From: Spirochaetia bacterium
Lineage (GTDB): Bacteria; Spirochaetota; Spirochaetia; Treponematales; Rectinemataceae
NCBI GenBank assembly: GCA_021286925.1
Contig: JAJTBL010000024.1
Span: forward strand, 1 to 12,446
Reading direction: 5' to 3'
Length of the DNA: 12,446 nt
Shown: piece after piece, positions 1 to 6,726 of the stretch
How positions within the stretch are numbered: position 1 is the stretch's first letter
How the letters are laid out: each line of letters begins with the position of its first letter
Notes under the pieces: generated by a model
What the model was told of the DNA's origin: nothing
What the model saw: only the letters and a program-made list of their open reading frames with translations
Database searches by the model: none
Made by a program: the position numbers and the translations under genes

Positions 1-212
1 TCAAGCGAATGGTAACCTGCAATCTGGGAGCTTCTGTTTTATGTCAGTCTTCAGTTCAAAAGGAAGTGGAAGCTGGATGGCTTTCAGCTCTGCACGTTGA
101 AAAACTGGACTTATCCCGGTTTATTTACATTATTACCAGGAAAACCGAAAAAATTCCGCCCGGCCTCGATGATTTTATTCAATTTGCCATTGCTTCGTTC
201 AGCGGAGATTAG
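1..212 (+). CDS. LysR-family transcriptional regulator, C-terminal fragment (5' end outside window)
   Basis: Only the last 69 codons are inside the window. The frame is open to the left edge (first full codon at base 3) and ends at TAG 210-212. The residues read KRMVTCNLGASVL, then QSSVQKEVEAGWLSALHVE, then LDLSRFIYIITRK. This is the usual end of a LysR-type effector-binding domain: the 'G-hG-h-hLP' strand, a helix with a V-x-K-E-h-x-x-G-x-L pattern, then a strand ending in h-x-x-x-R-K before the last helix. The helix-turn-helix is not visible. The fragment lies co-directionally 123 bp upstream of a 2-hydroxyacid dehydrogenase, so it may regulate that gene, but this is inference. The first in-window ATG (base 9) is internal, not a start. 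It is the only gene here whose stop codon is not TGA, counting damaged genes by their restored ends. Confidence 0.75.
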   Translation, partial: KRMVTCNLGASVLCQSSVQKEVEAGWLSALHVEKLDLSRFIYIITRKTEKIPPGLDDFIQFAIASFSGD

Positions 213-250
213 ATGCGCTTATTATTTTCAGCCTGAAATAAAAAAATCAT

Positions 251-295
251 TTGCCCCTCTGCCTGTTTGGGAGTACAATAATTCCCGCAAACAGG
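251..295 (+). promoter_or_regulatory. candidate sigma-70 promoter of the dehydrogenase gene, overlapped by an inverted repeat
   Basis: TTGCCC (251-256) and TACAAT (274-279) are separated by 17 bases, a good match to a housekeeping promoter. A dyad covers the -10 element: CCTGTTTGGGA (262-272) faces TCCCGCAAACAGG (283-295), paired apart from a small bulge. No T-run follows, so it is more like an operator than a terminator. A regulator bound here would cover the -10 box. Which protein binds is unknown; the upstream LysR-type gene is one candidate. Confidence 0.5.
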
Positions 296-335
296 ATGAA
301 AATCCTTCACTACATTCCTTGAGGAGAGCAAGAAT

Positions 336-1442
336 ATGTCAGAAGACATTACCTGGTGGGCATTCGATGAGGTCGAAGCCTTCATGAAAGCCGGCTTTGA
401 AGCGGTCGGCGTTCCTTCGGAAGAAGCCGCTGTCTGTGCCAATGTTCTGATCGCTGCAGATAAACGCGGTGTGGATTCGCATGGCGTCGGCAGGTACAAA
501 CCCATTTATCTGGACAGAATCTGGGCGGGAATTCTCAACACCAAAACCAATTTTGAAGTTGTCCGCGAAACCCCGACAACCGCGGTCATTGATGGGCATA
601 ATGGCATGGGGCACTATATCGCCAAGCGGGCGATGGATATGGCGATTGAAAAAGCTGAAAAATTCGGCATTGGCATGACAGTATGCCGAAATTCAACCCA
701 TTACGGCGCTGCGTTCTATTATGCACGGATGGCAGTCGAACATGGCATGATTGGTCTGACAACCACCAATGCACGGCCCGCTATCGCGCCGACCTGGGGC
801 GTTGAGCCTATGCTCGGAACAAATCCGATGACCTGGGGTATGCCGACTGATGAGGACTTCCCCTTCATGCTGGACTGCGCTACATCAGTTACCCAGCGCG
901 GCAAAGTCGAGCTGTATGACCGCCTCGATAAGGACCTGCCTGACGGCTGGGTTATCGGACAGGACGGAAAGTATCGCCACGATACGAAGCAAGTCCTGGT
1001 TGACCTGACCCGCGACCTTGCGGCTCTTACGCCGCTGGGCGGACTGGGCGAAGACATGGGCGGCTACAAAGGCTATGGCTATGCGATGGTGGTCGAACTG
1101 CTGTCCAGCGCGCTCTCACAGGCTAATTTCATGAAAGCGCTTTCGGACCTCGGCCCCGACGGCAAGAAAAAACCCATTGAGCTTGGCCACAGTTTCCTGG
1201 CAATCAATATTAATGCCTTCTGCGATCTTGAAGATTTCAAGCATCATGTCGGCGAGGTTTGCCGCCAGCTCAGGGCTTCTAAAAAGGCTCCGGGTGCGGA
1301 ACGGATTTACACGCCGGGAGAGAAAGAACACGATATCTGGCTCTATCGGAAAGATAAGGGCGTGCCCTTTAACGCGCCGCTGAAAAAATCATTCAAGGAA
1401 GTCAAAGAGCGCTGCAAATTGGACATCGAGCTTCCCTTCTGA
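336..1442 (+). CDS. Type-2 malate/L-lactate dehydrogenase family (Ldh_2) NAD(P)-dependent 2-hydroxyacid dehydrogenase
   Basis: The 368-aa product matches the usual length of the MdhX/ComC/YlbC (Ldh_2) family, whose members oxidise malate, lactate, ureidoglycolate or sulfolactate with NAD(P). Visible family marks are D-S-H-G (residues 47-50), N-S-T-H-Y-G with the likely catalytic His122, the stretch TTTNARPAIAPTWG followed by GTNPM, and the C-terminal half GGYKGYGYAMVVELL. ATG 336 has GAGGAG upstream at good spacing. The 2-hydroxyacid substrate cannot be told from sequence. The nearby TTT carboxylate transporter makes malate, or another imported hydroxyacid, a reasonable guess. No signal peptide is seen, so it is cytoplasmic. 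A promoter lies upstream and an intrinsic terminator downstream, so it is probably transcribed alone. The frame is intact, unlike several neighbours. Confidence 0.9.
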   Translation: MSEDITWWAFDEVEAFMKAGFEAVGVPSEEAAVCANVLIAADKRGVDSHGVGRYKPIYLDRIWAGILNTKTNFEVVRETPTTAVIDGHNGMGHYIAKRAMDMAIEKAEKFGIGMTVCRNSTHYGAAFYYARMAVEHGMIGLTTTNARPAIAPTWGVEPMLGTNPMTWGMPTDEDFPFMLDCATSVTQRGKVELYDRLDKDLPDGWVIGQDGKYRHDTKQVLVDLTRDLAALTPLGGLGEDMGGYKGYGYAMVVELLSSALSQANFMKALSDLGPDGKKKPIELGHSFLAININAFCDLEDFKHHVGEVCRQLRASKKAPGAERIYTPGEKEHDIWLYRKDKGVPFNAPLKKSFKEVKERCKLDIELPF

Positions 1443-1582
1443 TTGAAAAGCCCTCGGACGTACGCTCACCGAAAGTATGCGCCCGCGGGCATACACTTGC
1501 TGGCGTAAGCTCGCAGGCCCACGTCAGCAGGCATATGCTCGCTGCGGATAAAAGCGGCGAGCCTAACAGCCAAAATAAGCCC
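1443..1582. repeat. GC-rich intergenic spacer with palindromic and short repeated units
   Basis: This 140-bp gap holds no convincing gene. It contains a near-palindrome at 1475-1494 (GTATGCGCCCGCGGGCATAC) and three related 10-mers of pattern RTANGCTCRC at 1460-1469, 1505-1514 and 1533-1542. It is richer in GC than the intergenic regions elsewhere in the window. The appearance is that of a dispersed intergenic repeat (REP-like). A minus-strand reading frame across it (1402-1584) has no recognisable protein content. Whether other copies exist cannot be seen from this window. Confidence 0.35.
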
Positions 1583-1624
1583 AAGCGGCTTGAGCTTTTC
1601 TGCGCTCAGGCCGCTTTCTTTTTG
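1583..1624 (+). terminator. intrinsic terminator of the dehydrogenase gene
   Basis: The arm AAGCGGCTTGAGC (1583-1595) pairs with GCTCAGGCCGCTT (1604-1616), 13 bp with one G-U pair and an 8-nt loop, followed by TCTTTTTGT. The 3' arm overlaps the last codons and stop (TGA, 1606-1608) of the convergent tctA. On the minus strand the bases after the stem are only weakly T-rich, so termination of tctA here is less certain. Confidence 0.8.
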
Positions 1625-3077
1625 TCCCGATATGTCTGAATCAAGGGCAGAGCCATTGACAGAATGCTGAGAATGAGCAGGGTGAGGCTTGCGGGTCTGG
1701 TGAAAAATATACTGTAGCCGCCCATGATAACCGCGCGGCGGAAGTTCGCTTCAGCCAATTTCCCAAGGACCATGCCAAGAACAATCGGGGCCATCGGATA
1801 CTCATGGCGCTTCAGAATCCAGCCCAGCACCCCGAAACCGATACAGGCAAAGACATCGAACATGGAGTTCTTGACCGCGAAACTGCCGACCACCGCGATC
1901 GAAATGATGAGCGGGATGAGCAGCTGCTGAGGAATCCTGGTAACCTTGATCCAGAGTTGGCTGCCCAAGGCGCCAATAATCAACATGATGACATTGGCGA
2001 CCAGCATGCTCGCAAAAAGACCATAGACCAGAACTGGCTGATTGGCGAAGAGCATGGGACCCGGAACCAGATCATGAATCATGAGTGCGCTGATCAAAAC
2101 AGCTGTCGCGGCGCTCCCCGGAATTCCAAGTGTAAGAAGAGGAACCATGGCTCCTCCGACCGAAGCGCTGTTGGATGCTTCAGCAGCAGCGACTCCCTCC
2201 GGATTACCCTTGCCAAAGGTCTCGGGGGTTTTGCTGGTTCGCTTGGCAAGATCATAGGAGACAAACGACGCAATCGCAGAGCCAGCTCCGGGGAATATAC
2301 CAATCAGGGTGCCGACAATCGATGACTGCAGTAATCCTTCGCAGTGGGCCACTGCTCCTTTTTCTTTTCCAGCTTATAGTCGATTTTTTCCTTGCTGAGT
2401 CCTTCTTCAAGGCGGCTAAAAACCTCGCTGAGAGCAAAAAGCCCTATCAGCGCAGGAATAAAATCAAAGCCGTCAAAAAGGTTGACTTGTCCGAATGTGA
2501 AGCGTTTGACGCCTGAAATTGGATCAAGCCCGATAGTGTTGATTAGCAGGCCCAGAAGCGCTGCGGCAAAGGCCTTGATGCCATTTTTGCCGCCCAGCGA
2601 AGCGACCGTTGTCAGCCCGAAAACAGCGAGCATGAAATATTCCGCAGGGTGCATCCTCACCGCGACCGCTGCCAGAGGCTTTGAAAAAAGAATGAGAATG
2701 AAGATCCCGACAAATCCGCCGACTACTGAAGCAACCAGCGAAATTCCAAGACCCCATCCAGCTTTTCCCATTTTCGCGAGCGGATAGCCATCAAAGGCGG
2801 TTGCGACGGCCGAAGGAGTGCCGGGAGTGTTTATGGTTACCGCGGTTATCGAACCGCCGTAGTTGGAAGCCAGGTACACCGCTGTCAGCATGATGAGAGC
2901 GATGTTGGAAGGCATTCTGAAAGTAAAAGGCAGCATCAGAGCAACGCCCATAGATGGCGAAAGCCCCGGCATTGCCCCGACCCATATTCCAAAAATAACG
3001 CCCGCTGTTATAGCCAGAATCGGTGCAACACCGATAAGGCTTCCAAATCCAGTGAGCAGATTGTTAATCAATTCCAT
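1606..3077 (-). pseudogene. tctA: TTT transporter large membrane subunit TctA, broken by a net -1 frameshift
   Basis: TctA is the roughly 500-aa, multi-span permease subunit of tripartite tricarboxylate transporters. Two overlapping frames each hold half of it. Frame one (3077 to 2304) starts at ATG after AAGGAGC and carries GAMPGLSPSMGVALMLPFTF and YGGSITAVTINTPGTPSAVAT. Frame two (about 2352 to 1606) carries GIFPGAGSAIASFVSYDLAKR, GNPEGVAAAEASNSASVGGAM and LTLGIPGSAATAVLISAL. Together they make one complete TctA of about 490 aa. The join lies near 2325-2345: frame one is family-like up to QWPTAKDY, frame two from LQSSIVGTLIG. The joined segment seems about three residues shorter than I would expect for the family, so the loss could be 1 base or roughly 10. 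A GTG at 2352 could restart translation, but no ribosome site precedes it. It is the last gene of the operon, 30 bp after tctB. Programmed frameshifting or a sequence error are the alternatives. Confidence 0.88.
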
Positions 3078-3107
3078 TGATAAAGCTCCTTGAAGTACAT
3101 GAAGCGT

Positions 3108-3682
3108 TCAACCCTGCAGCAATTTCAGAATAATCCCCTGGGGAAATGGAACAAATAATAGCTTGTAGAAAAGAAAATAATTGAAGGCAATCCAGCCTGC
3201 TGAAACAGCGAGAATAACGCCCCACCGCCGATACTCGAGCATAATAATAGCGACCGCGAGAAAAACAAAGCTTGCTATGAAAAATCCCAGATACGGTATC
3301 AGAACGATGTATGTCAGCGTCACAAGGATAAAGATAATGGGACGCTGCAATGACCCCCCTTCTGGATCAGGACTTTCTTTTCCGGTAAAGATGGTAATCA
3401 GCAGATAAACGCAGCAGGCTAGAATCCCGAAGATCCAGAGCCGCGGAATAACTCCTGAATGAACGACACCCGATTTTCTGAAGCTATAGGTGATGATTAG
3501 AAAAAGTATCGAAATGAAAAAATCAAGGCCAGAATAACGACAAACTGACCGCGATAATGCTTTTTAGCCAGCGGTTTTGCAGCAATATACCCAATGATCA
3601 GATATGCCAGGAATACTCCCGTTACCACCAGGAGTCCTGTCTTGCTGTTTAAAAAACTTCCCAATTTACTGATTGCATTCAT
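3108..3682 (-). pseudogene. tctB: TTT transporter small membrane subunit TctB (DUF1468-like), frameshifted in a T6 run
   Basis: TctB is the small, four-span, poorly conserved membrane subunit that works with TctA. The ATG at 3682 has GAAGGAGC upstream and opens a 61-codon frame that stops soon after a run of six T (plus-strand A run 3517-3522). Adding one T gives an open frame to TGA 3108-3110. The restored protein has 191 aa, within the family range, with about four hydrophobic segments: residues near 17-34 and 45-65, then two more past the middle, including YIVLIPYLGFFIASFVFLAV and ILAVSAGWIAFNYFLFYKLL. An 80-codon frame beginning at 3350 is only the C-terminal half. It sits between tctC and tctA as in standard TTT operons. 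Homopolymer loss is a classic mutation and also a classic sequencing error, so reads must decide. Confidence 0.8.
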
Positions 3683-3718
3683 GATTGCGAAGCTCCTTCG
3701 GCATCAGAAGAAAGACAG

Positions 3719-3741
3719 GGCGGGAGCTGCAAACTCCCGCC
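3719..3741 (-). promoter_or_regulatory. stem-loop between tctC and tctB (attenuator or 3'-end stabiliser)
   Basis: GGCGGGAG (3719-3726) and CTCCCGCC (3734-3741) form a perfect 8-bp GC-rich stem with a 7-nt loop, 22 bp after the tctC stop. On the minus strand it is followed by CTGTCTTTCTTC, which is T-rich but not a clean T-run. A partial terminator here would give more binding protein than membrane subunits, a common arrangement in binding-protein-dependent operons. The function is inferred. Confidence 0.6.
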
Positions 3742-3763
3742 AGAGGTTGATTTCAGCAAATAC

Positions 3764-4696
3764 TCAAGGTTTCAGGAATTTTTTCATCTCAACCATGTCG
3801 CTCTTGATGAGAGCTTCAAAACGATCTTTTCTGAAATGTACCAACTCCATGCCGTCTTTTTCAAAGAAAGCCTTCCATTCCGGATCATTGGTGATTTTTT
3901 CAAAAAGATCATCATACCATTTTACGATGTCAGCTGGTGTGCCTTTCTTGACAGTGAAACCGCGCCAGATCGACTCCATATCCATGCCCTGAATGCCGAG
4001 TTCCTTGAGTGTTGGAACATTCGGGAACTGCGCAAGACGCTTTTCTGCCGCGATGGCGATCATTTTGAGGTCCGGTTTTCCCGCAAGGTCAGCGGGGTTT
4101 CCAACATACACCTGTCCCTGTCCGCCAATGACTGCCGCCATAGCCTGAGCGCCGGAATCGAAGGGTACAAAGGCTCCTGTCATTCCGGTTTTTTCCCAGA
4201 ACTTGTAAGTCACATATTCATCGATTCCCGGAGGCGCGATCCAAATCTGTTTTCCCGGCCGCGCTTTGGCGTCGGCAATGATTTCAGGCAAAGTCTGCAA
4301 TTTCGATTTTGTGCTGATAATGATAGCTTCCGGATCTGAAACCAGAAGAGCCATCCAGTCCAGAGTAAATGGATCCATATCGGAACCTGTGCTGATCAGG
4401 TTGGCGATATTGGAGCGGGTCACTGCAAAGAGGTTATAGCCATCGGCAGGTTGTGACAGCACATATTCCCAGGCAATCAAACCGCCGGCACCGGCTTTGT
4501 TTTCAACGACAAAAGTTGCATCCGTGTATTTTGCTGCGATCTGAACCATTTTGCGGGCGGTGATGTCTATTAATCCTCCCGGTGCGGTATAGACAATGAG
4601 ATGGATCGGTTTGCTCGGAAACTTCACCTGGGCTCCGACCGCGAAGGTGCTCATCAGCATCATGACTGCGAGAACCGCAAAGATGAACCTTTTCAT
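3764..4696 (-). CDS. tctC: TTT-family periplasmic solute-binding protein TctC (Bug family)
   Basis: The 310-aa product is an extracytoplasmic binding protein that hands carboxylates to TctA/TctB. It begins MKRFIFAVLAVMMLMSTFAVGAQ, a clear Sec signal peptide with probable cleavage after about residue 22. The mature part starts in the standard way with FPSKPIHLIVYTAPGGLIDI (family pattern: yPskPI-h-hhVp-a-pGG). It then shows VENKAGAGGLIAWEYV, the PADGY turn and, near the C-terminus, FPNVPTLKELGI. The length is near the usual 310-330 aa and the frame is intact, in contrast to tctB and tctA downstream. The start is preceded by a modest AGGTGG. Bug proteins bind many carboxylates and the ligand cannot be read from sequence. 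It lies 22 bp after the CYTH-like gene, so the two are co-transcribed. Confidence 0.92.
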   Translation of the reverse strand: MKRFIFAVLAVMMLMSTFAVGAQVKFPSKPIHLIVYTAPGGLIDITARKMVQIAAKYTDATFVVENKAGAGGLIAWEYVLSQPADGYNLFAVTRSNIANLISTGSDMDPFTLDWMALLVSDPEAIIISTKSKLQTLPEIIADAKARPGKQIWIAPPGIDEYVTYKFWEKTGMTGAFVPFDSGAQAMAAVIGGQGQVYVGNPADLAGKPDLKMIAIAAEKRLAQFPNVPTLKELGIQGMDMESIWRGFTVKKGTPADIVKWYDDLFEKITNDPEWKAFFEKDGMELVHFRKDRFEALIKSDMVEMKKFLKP

Positions 4697-4718
4697 GTTG
4701 TTCCACCTATTTATATTG

Positions 4719-5360
4719 TCAGGCTTCCATTCCGACGACGCGTTTGGCAGCCTTGAGATAATTGGTGTTGGGCATTCCGCTCAATCCAAGGCTCTCGACA
4801 ACTAATTTCATGCCTGCATAGTTTTCACTTTCCACACAGGCAGACTCAATCATGGCGCCGTTAAACCACACCTGGGCGTATTCACAGATGATGCCGTCAA
4901 TTGTAAACCCGAATCGGAGTTTTTCAACAGCAACAGGTGTCAGATCGGGATGCTTTCGTGCCATTTCAATAAATTCATCTATAGTATAGCTATCCTGGGT
5001 TAAATCCATGTTCACTTTCAGGTGGGAAAGGATTGTCGCGAGGTCTTCTCTTTTAACCGGGAATTGGAATTTTCCCCTCGGCTGGTAAATTTCATAGCCT
5101 TCCGGGGTTTCACCGACTTTGGTTTTGATATCCAGCAAGCCATCCCTCACCTTTACATTCGCTTCGTTGGTATGAACGGAGAGAAAATAGGTTTCTTTGG
5201 GCATTTTCCGTTTCTGGAAAAGGACTGTTTTCCCGTTCCAGATCTTTTCTGTGACAATATCAATGATTCCCTGCCCGAATACCCTGAACTCTGCTCGCGG
5301 AACAATTTTCGCAGCTTCTTCTGCTGTTGTGGCTACATTCTTGGCAAATACGTCGGCCAT
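4719..5360 (-). CDS. CYTH-like (triphosphate-tunnel fold) domain protein, first gene of the tct operon
   Basis: This 213-aa soluble protein begins at ATG after AAGGAGG with good spacing. I do not recognise a characterised homologue. The pattern suggests a CYTH-like barrel: an N-terminal strand AEFRVFGQ (residues about 23-30), a basic QKRKM (about 49-53), then YFLSVHTNEANVKVRDG followed by LDIKTKV. Later come YQPRGKFQFPVKREDL, VEKLRFGF and a strand pair ending ESACVESENYAG, then a C-terminal helix. Alternating basic residues in the first half and acidic ones in the second are typical of CYTH domains, which bind triphosphates, nucleotides or other organic phosphates. The canonical N-terminal ExExK is not clear (EFR is the nearest match), so the assignment is tentative. 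No signal peptide or membrane segment is seen. It leads a carboxylate transporter operon, an unusual partner. A function in sensing or in modifying the transported compound is speculation. Confidence 0.55.
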   Translation of the reverse strand: MADVFAKNVATTAEEAAKIVPRAEFRVFGQGIIDIVTEKIWNGKTVLFQKRKMPKETYFLSVHTNEANVKVRDGLLDIKTKVGETPEGYEIYQPRGKFQFPVKREDLATILSHLKVNMDLTQDSYTIDEFIEMARKHPDLTPVAVEKLRFGFTIDGIICEYAQVWFNGAMIESACVESENYAGMKLVVESLGLSGMPNTNYLKAAKRVVGMEA

Positions 5361-5558
5361 AAATTCCTCCTTACTTCAATCTATAAAATTGGCAACATAA
5401 GAAGTATGCACCTTGCTTGCTGAATTTTCTAATAAAATTATTTTATTGTATTGTTAAAAATGATTGATAGATTGAATATGCAGCAAAGCTTGACAATTCC
5501 TGACTGTCGCAATGAAAATTGAATTCGTATTCCAGTACCGAAATAAAAGGAGATAACC
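5361..5558. promoter_or_regulatory. divergent promoter region between the tct operon and the phosphatase operon
   Basis: This 198-bp AT-rich gap must drive both operons. It holds several dyads. A perfect 17-base palindrome AATAAAAT-T-ATTTTATT lies at 5431-5447. A perfect 10-bp inverted pair TTCAATCTAT/ATAGATTGAA lies at 5375-5384 and 5467-5476. A looser pair GCTTGCTG/CAGCAAAGC lies at 5414-5421 and 5481-5489. These look like operator sites or parts of an RNA fold. No -35/-10 pair for the minus-strand operon stands out. Confidence 0.4.
5490..5519 (+). promoter_or_regulatory. candidate promoter of the phosphatase/Na-Pi operon
   Basis: A perfect TTGACA occurs at 5490-5495, 63 bases before the start codon. 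The -10 is weak: GAAAAT at 5514-5519 with an 18-base spacer is the best choice. Support rests mainly on the -35 and on its position in an AT-rich divergent region. Confidence 0.35.
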
Positions 5559-6668
5559 ATGAGCGCTAAGACAAACGCAGGCGGGCTTCCAGGCTTTTTG
5601 CAAGAAGTCCGTGCCAATAAAGAAAATGCCAGGGAGGCATGGGTTGTCATGGGAAACGAGGCGGCTGATCTGGACTCGATGGCTTCCGCTGTCTGCCTTG
5701 CCTGGCAGCTTGCCAGGAAAAGCTCACAAGCAGGGACTGTCTATCTGCCTCTTATACCCATTCCCCGCGAAGACTTCAGGCTGAGAACTGAAGCTGCATT
5801 TCTTTTCAGCGAGGCCGGGATTTCAGAGACTGAGCTTTTCTTTACCGATGACGTCAGCCTGGAAGTTCTTGGGAAGAAGGGGACACTGCGGCTAGTCCTG
5901 GTAGATCACAACAAGCCAGGAAAGGCTTTTGCCGCCTTTTTGCCGAATGTGGCCGGGGTTGTGGACCACCATCAAGATGAAGGGCTGTTTCCTGATCTCA
6001 AGGATCGAACCATTGAACCCGTGGGATCAGCCTGTACACTGGTTGCCGAAAAAATATTGGCTGAAGGCTTGGCGGATATACCCTCTGATGCGGCGCTGCT
6101 GCTGGCAGGCACCATTCTTCTCGATACTGTCAATCTCGATCCGGCGGCTGGGCGTGTCACACCCAAAGATGAAGCCATGGTCAGAGCTCTTCTCCCAATA
6201 GCGGGAAAATCACAGCAAGTTCTGTTTGACAGGCTCCAGTTTGAAAAATTCAATGTTGCGAGCCTCTCCACCTTCGACCTTTTGCGGAAAGATTACAAGG
6301 AATATTCAGCCGGTTCTATCCGGTATGGCATGAGCTCCGTTCTTCTATCGCTCGAATCATGGAAAAAGAAAGATTCAAAACTCCCCGAAGAATTAAAGCG
6401 CTATGCTGAATCCCGCAAACTGTCCCTGCTCTTGGTAATGAATGCTTACACAGAACCGAAATTTACAAGAGAACTGGTGGTGTATAGCCCGGATCCCGCA
6501 CTGTTCAGGAAAGTTGATGATTTTCTGAAGGCCTCTGATCTTGGCTTGAGTCCCTTGCCTTCACCCGCGGGAAGCATTCCTGATTGTTTCGGGTGGTTTG
6601 CCCAGGCAAACGAATCATATTCAAGGAAAAAACTCCAGCCGGTAATTCAGCAATTGCTTGAAAGTTGA
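5559..6668 (+). CDS. PRUNE/PPX1-type DHH-DHHA2 phosphatase (probable exopolyphosphatase)
   Basis: The 369-aa protein has the two-domain layout of eukaryote-type exopolyphosphatases and PRUNE proteins. Domain one (DHH) shows NEAADLDS (residues 33-40), the N-E-x-x-D-L-D-S signature that distinguishes PPX1/PRUNE from family II pyrophosphatases; LVDHN with D116-N118; VVDHH with D136-H138; GSACT (156-160); and a metal-ligand-type Asp in LLDTVNLD (D189). These residues bind two divalent metals. Domain two (DHHA2) begins near LQFEKFNVASLSTFDLL and includes IRYGMSSVLLSLESW. It probably releases Pi from polyphosphate or a related phosphoanhydride in the cytoplasm; other small phosphoesters are possible. 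ATG follows AAAAGGAGATAACC, a strong ribosome site. A Na/Pi transporter with a PhoU-like domain follows after about 58 bp, so both probably serve phosphate balance. The frame is intact. Confidence 0.85.
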   Translation: MSAKTNAGGLPGFLQEVRANKENAREAWVVMGNEAADLDSMASAVCLAWQLARKSSQAGTVYLPLIPIPREDFRLRTEAAFLFSEAGISETELFFTDDVSLEVLGKKGTLRLVLVDHNKPGKAFAAFLPNVAGVVDHHQDEGLFPDLKDRTIEPVGSACTLVAEKILAEGLADIPSDAALLLAGTILLDTVNLDPAAGRVTPKDEAMVRALLPIAGKSQQVLFDRLQFEKFNVASLSTFDLLRKDYKEYSAGSIRYGMSSVLLSLESWKKKDSKLPEELKRYAESRKLSLLLVMNAYTEPKFTRELVVYSPDPALFRKVDDFLKASDLGLSPLPSPAGSIPDCFGWFAQANESYSRKKLQPVIQQLLES

Positions 6669-6726
6669 TGGCGGTGTAATAGCGCTCAGGCTTCATTAAG
6701 ATTTTTCAAGAGGACAGGGGTTCTTG

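Noticed and set aside
209..614. Minus-strand frames across the promoter and start of the dehydrogenase
   Set aside because: They overlap a well-supported gene and promoter and have no recognisable content.
1804..2325. 173-codon plus-strand reading frame inside tctA
   Set aside because: It is antisense to clearly conserved TctA sequence, its composition is biased (many D, N, R, Q) and it matches no family; it is a shadow.
2304..2375. Programmed -1 frameshifting in tctA
   Set aside because: The only slippery-like string (GAAAAAG) is imperfect and slipping there would destroy the conserved W-P segment; tctB next door is also shifted, so mutation or error is likelier.
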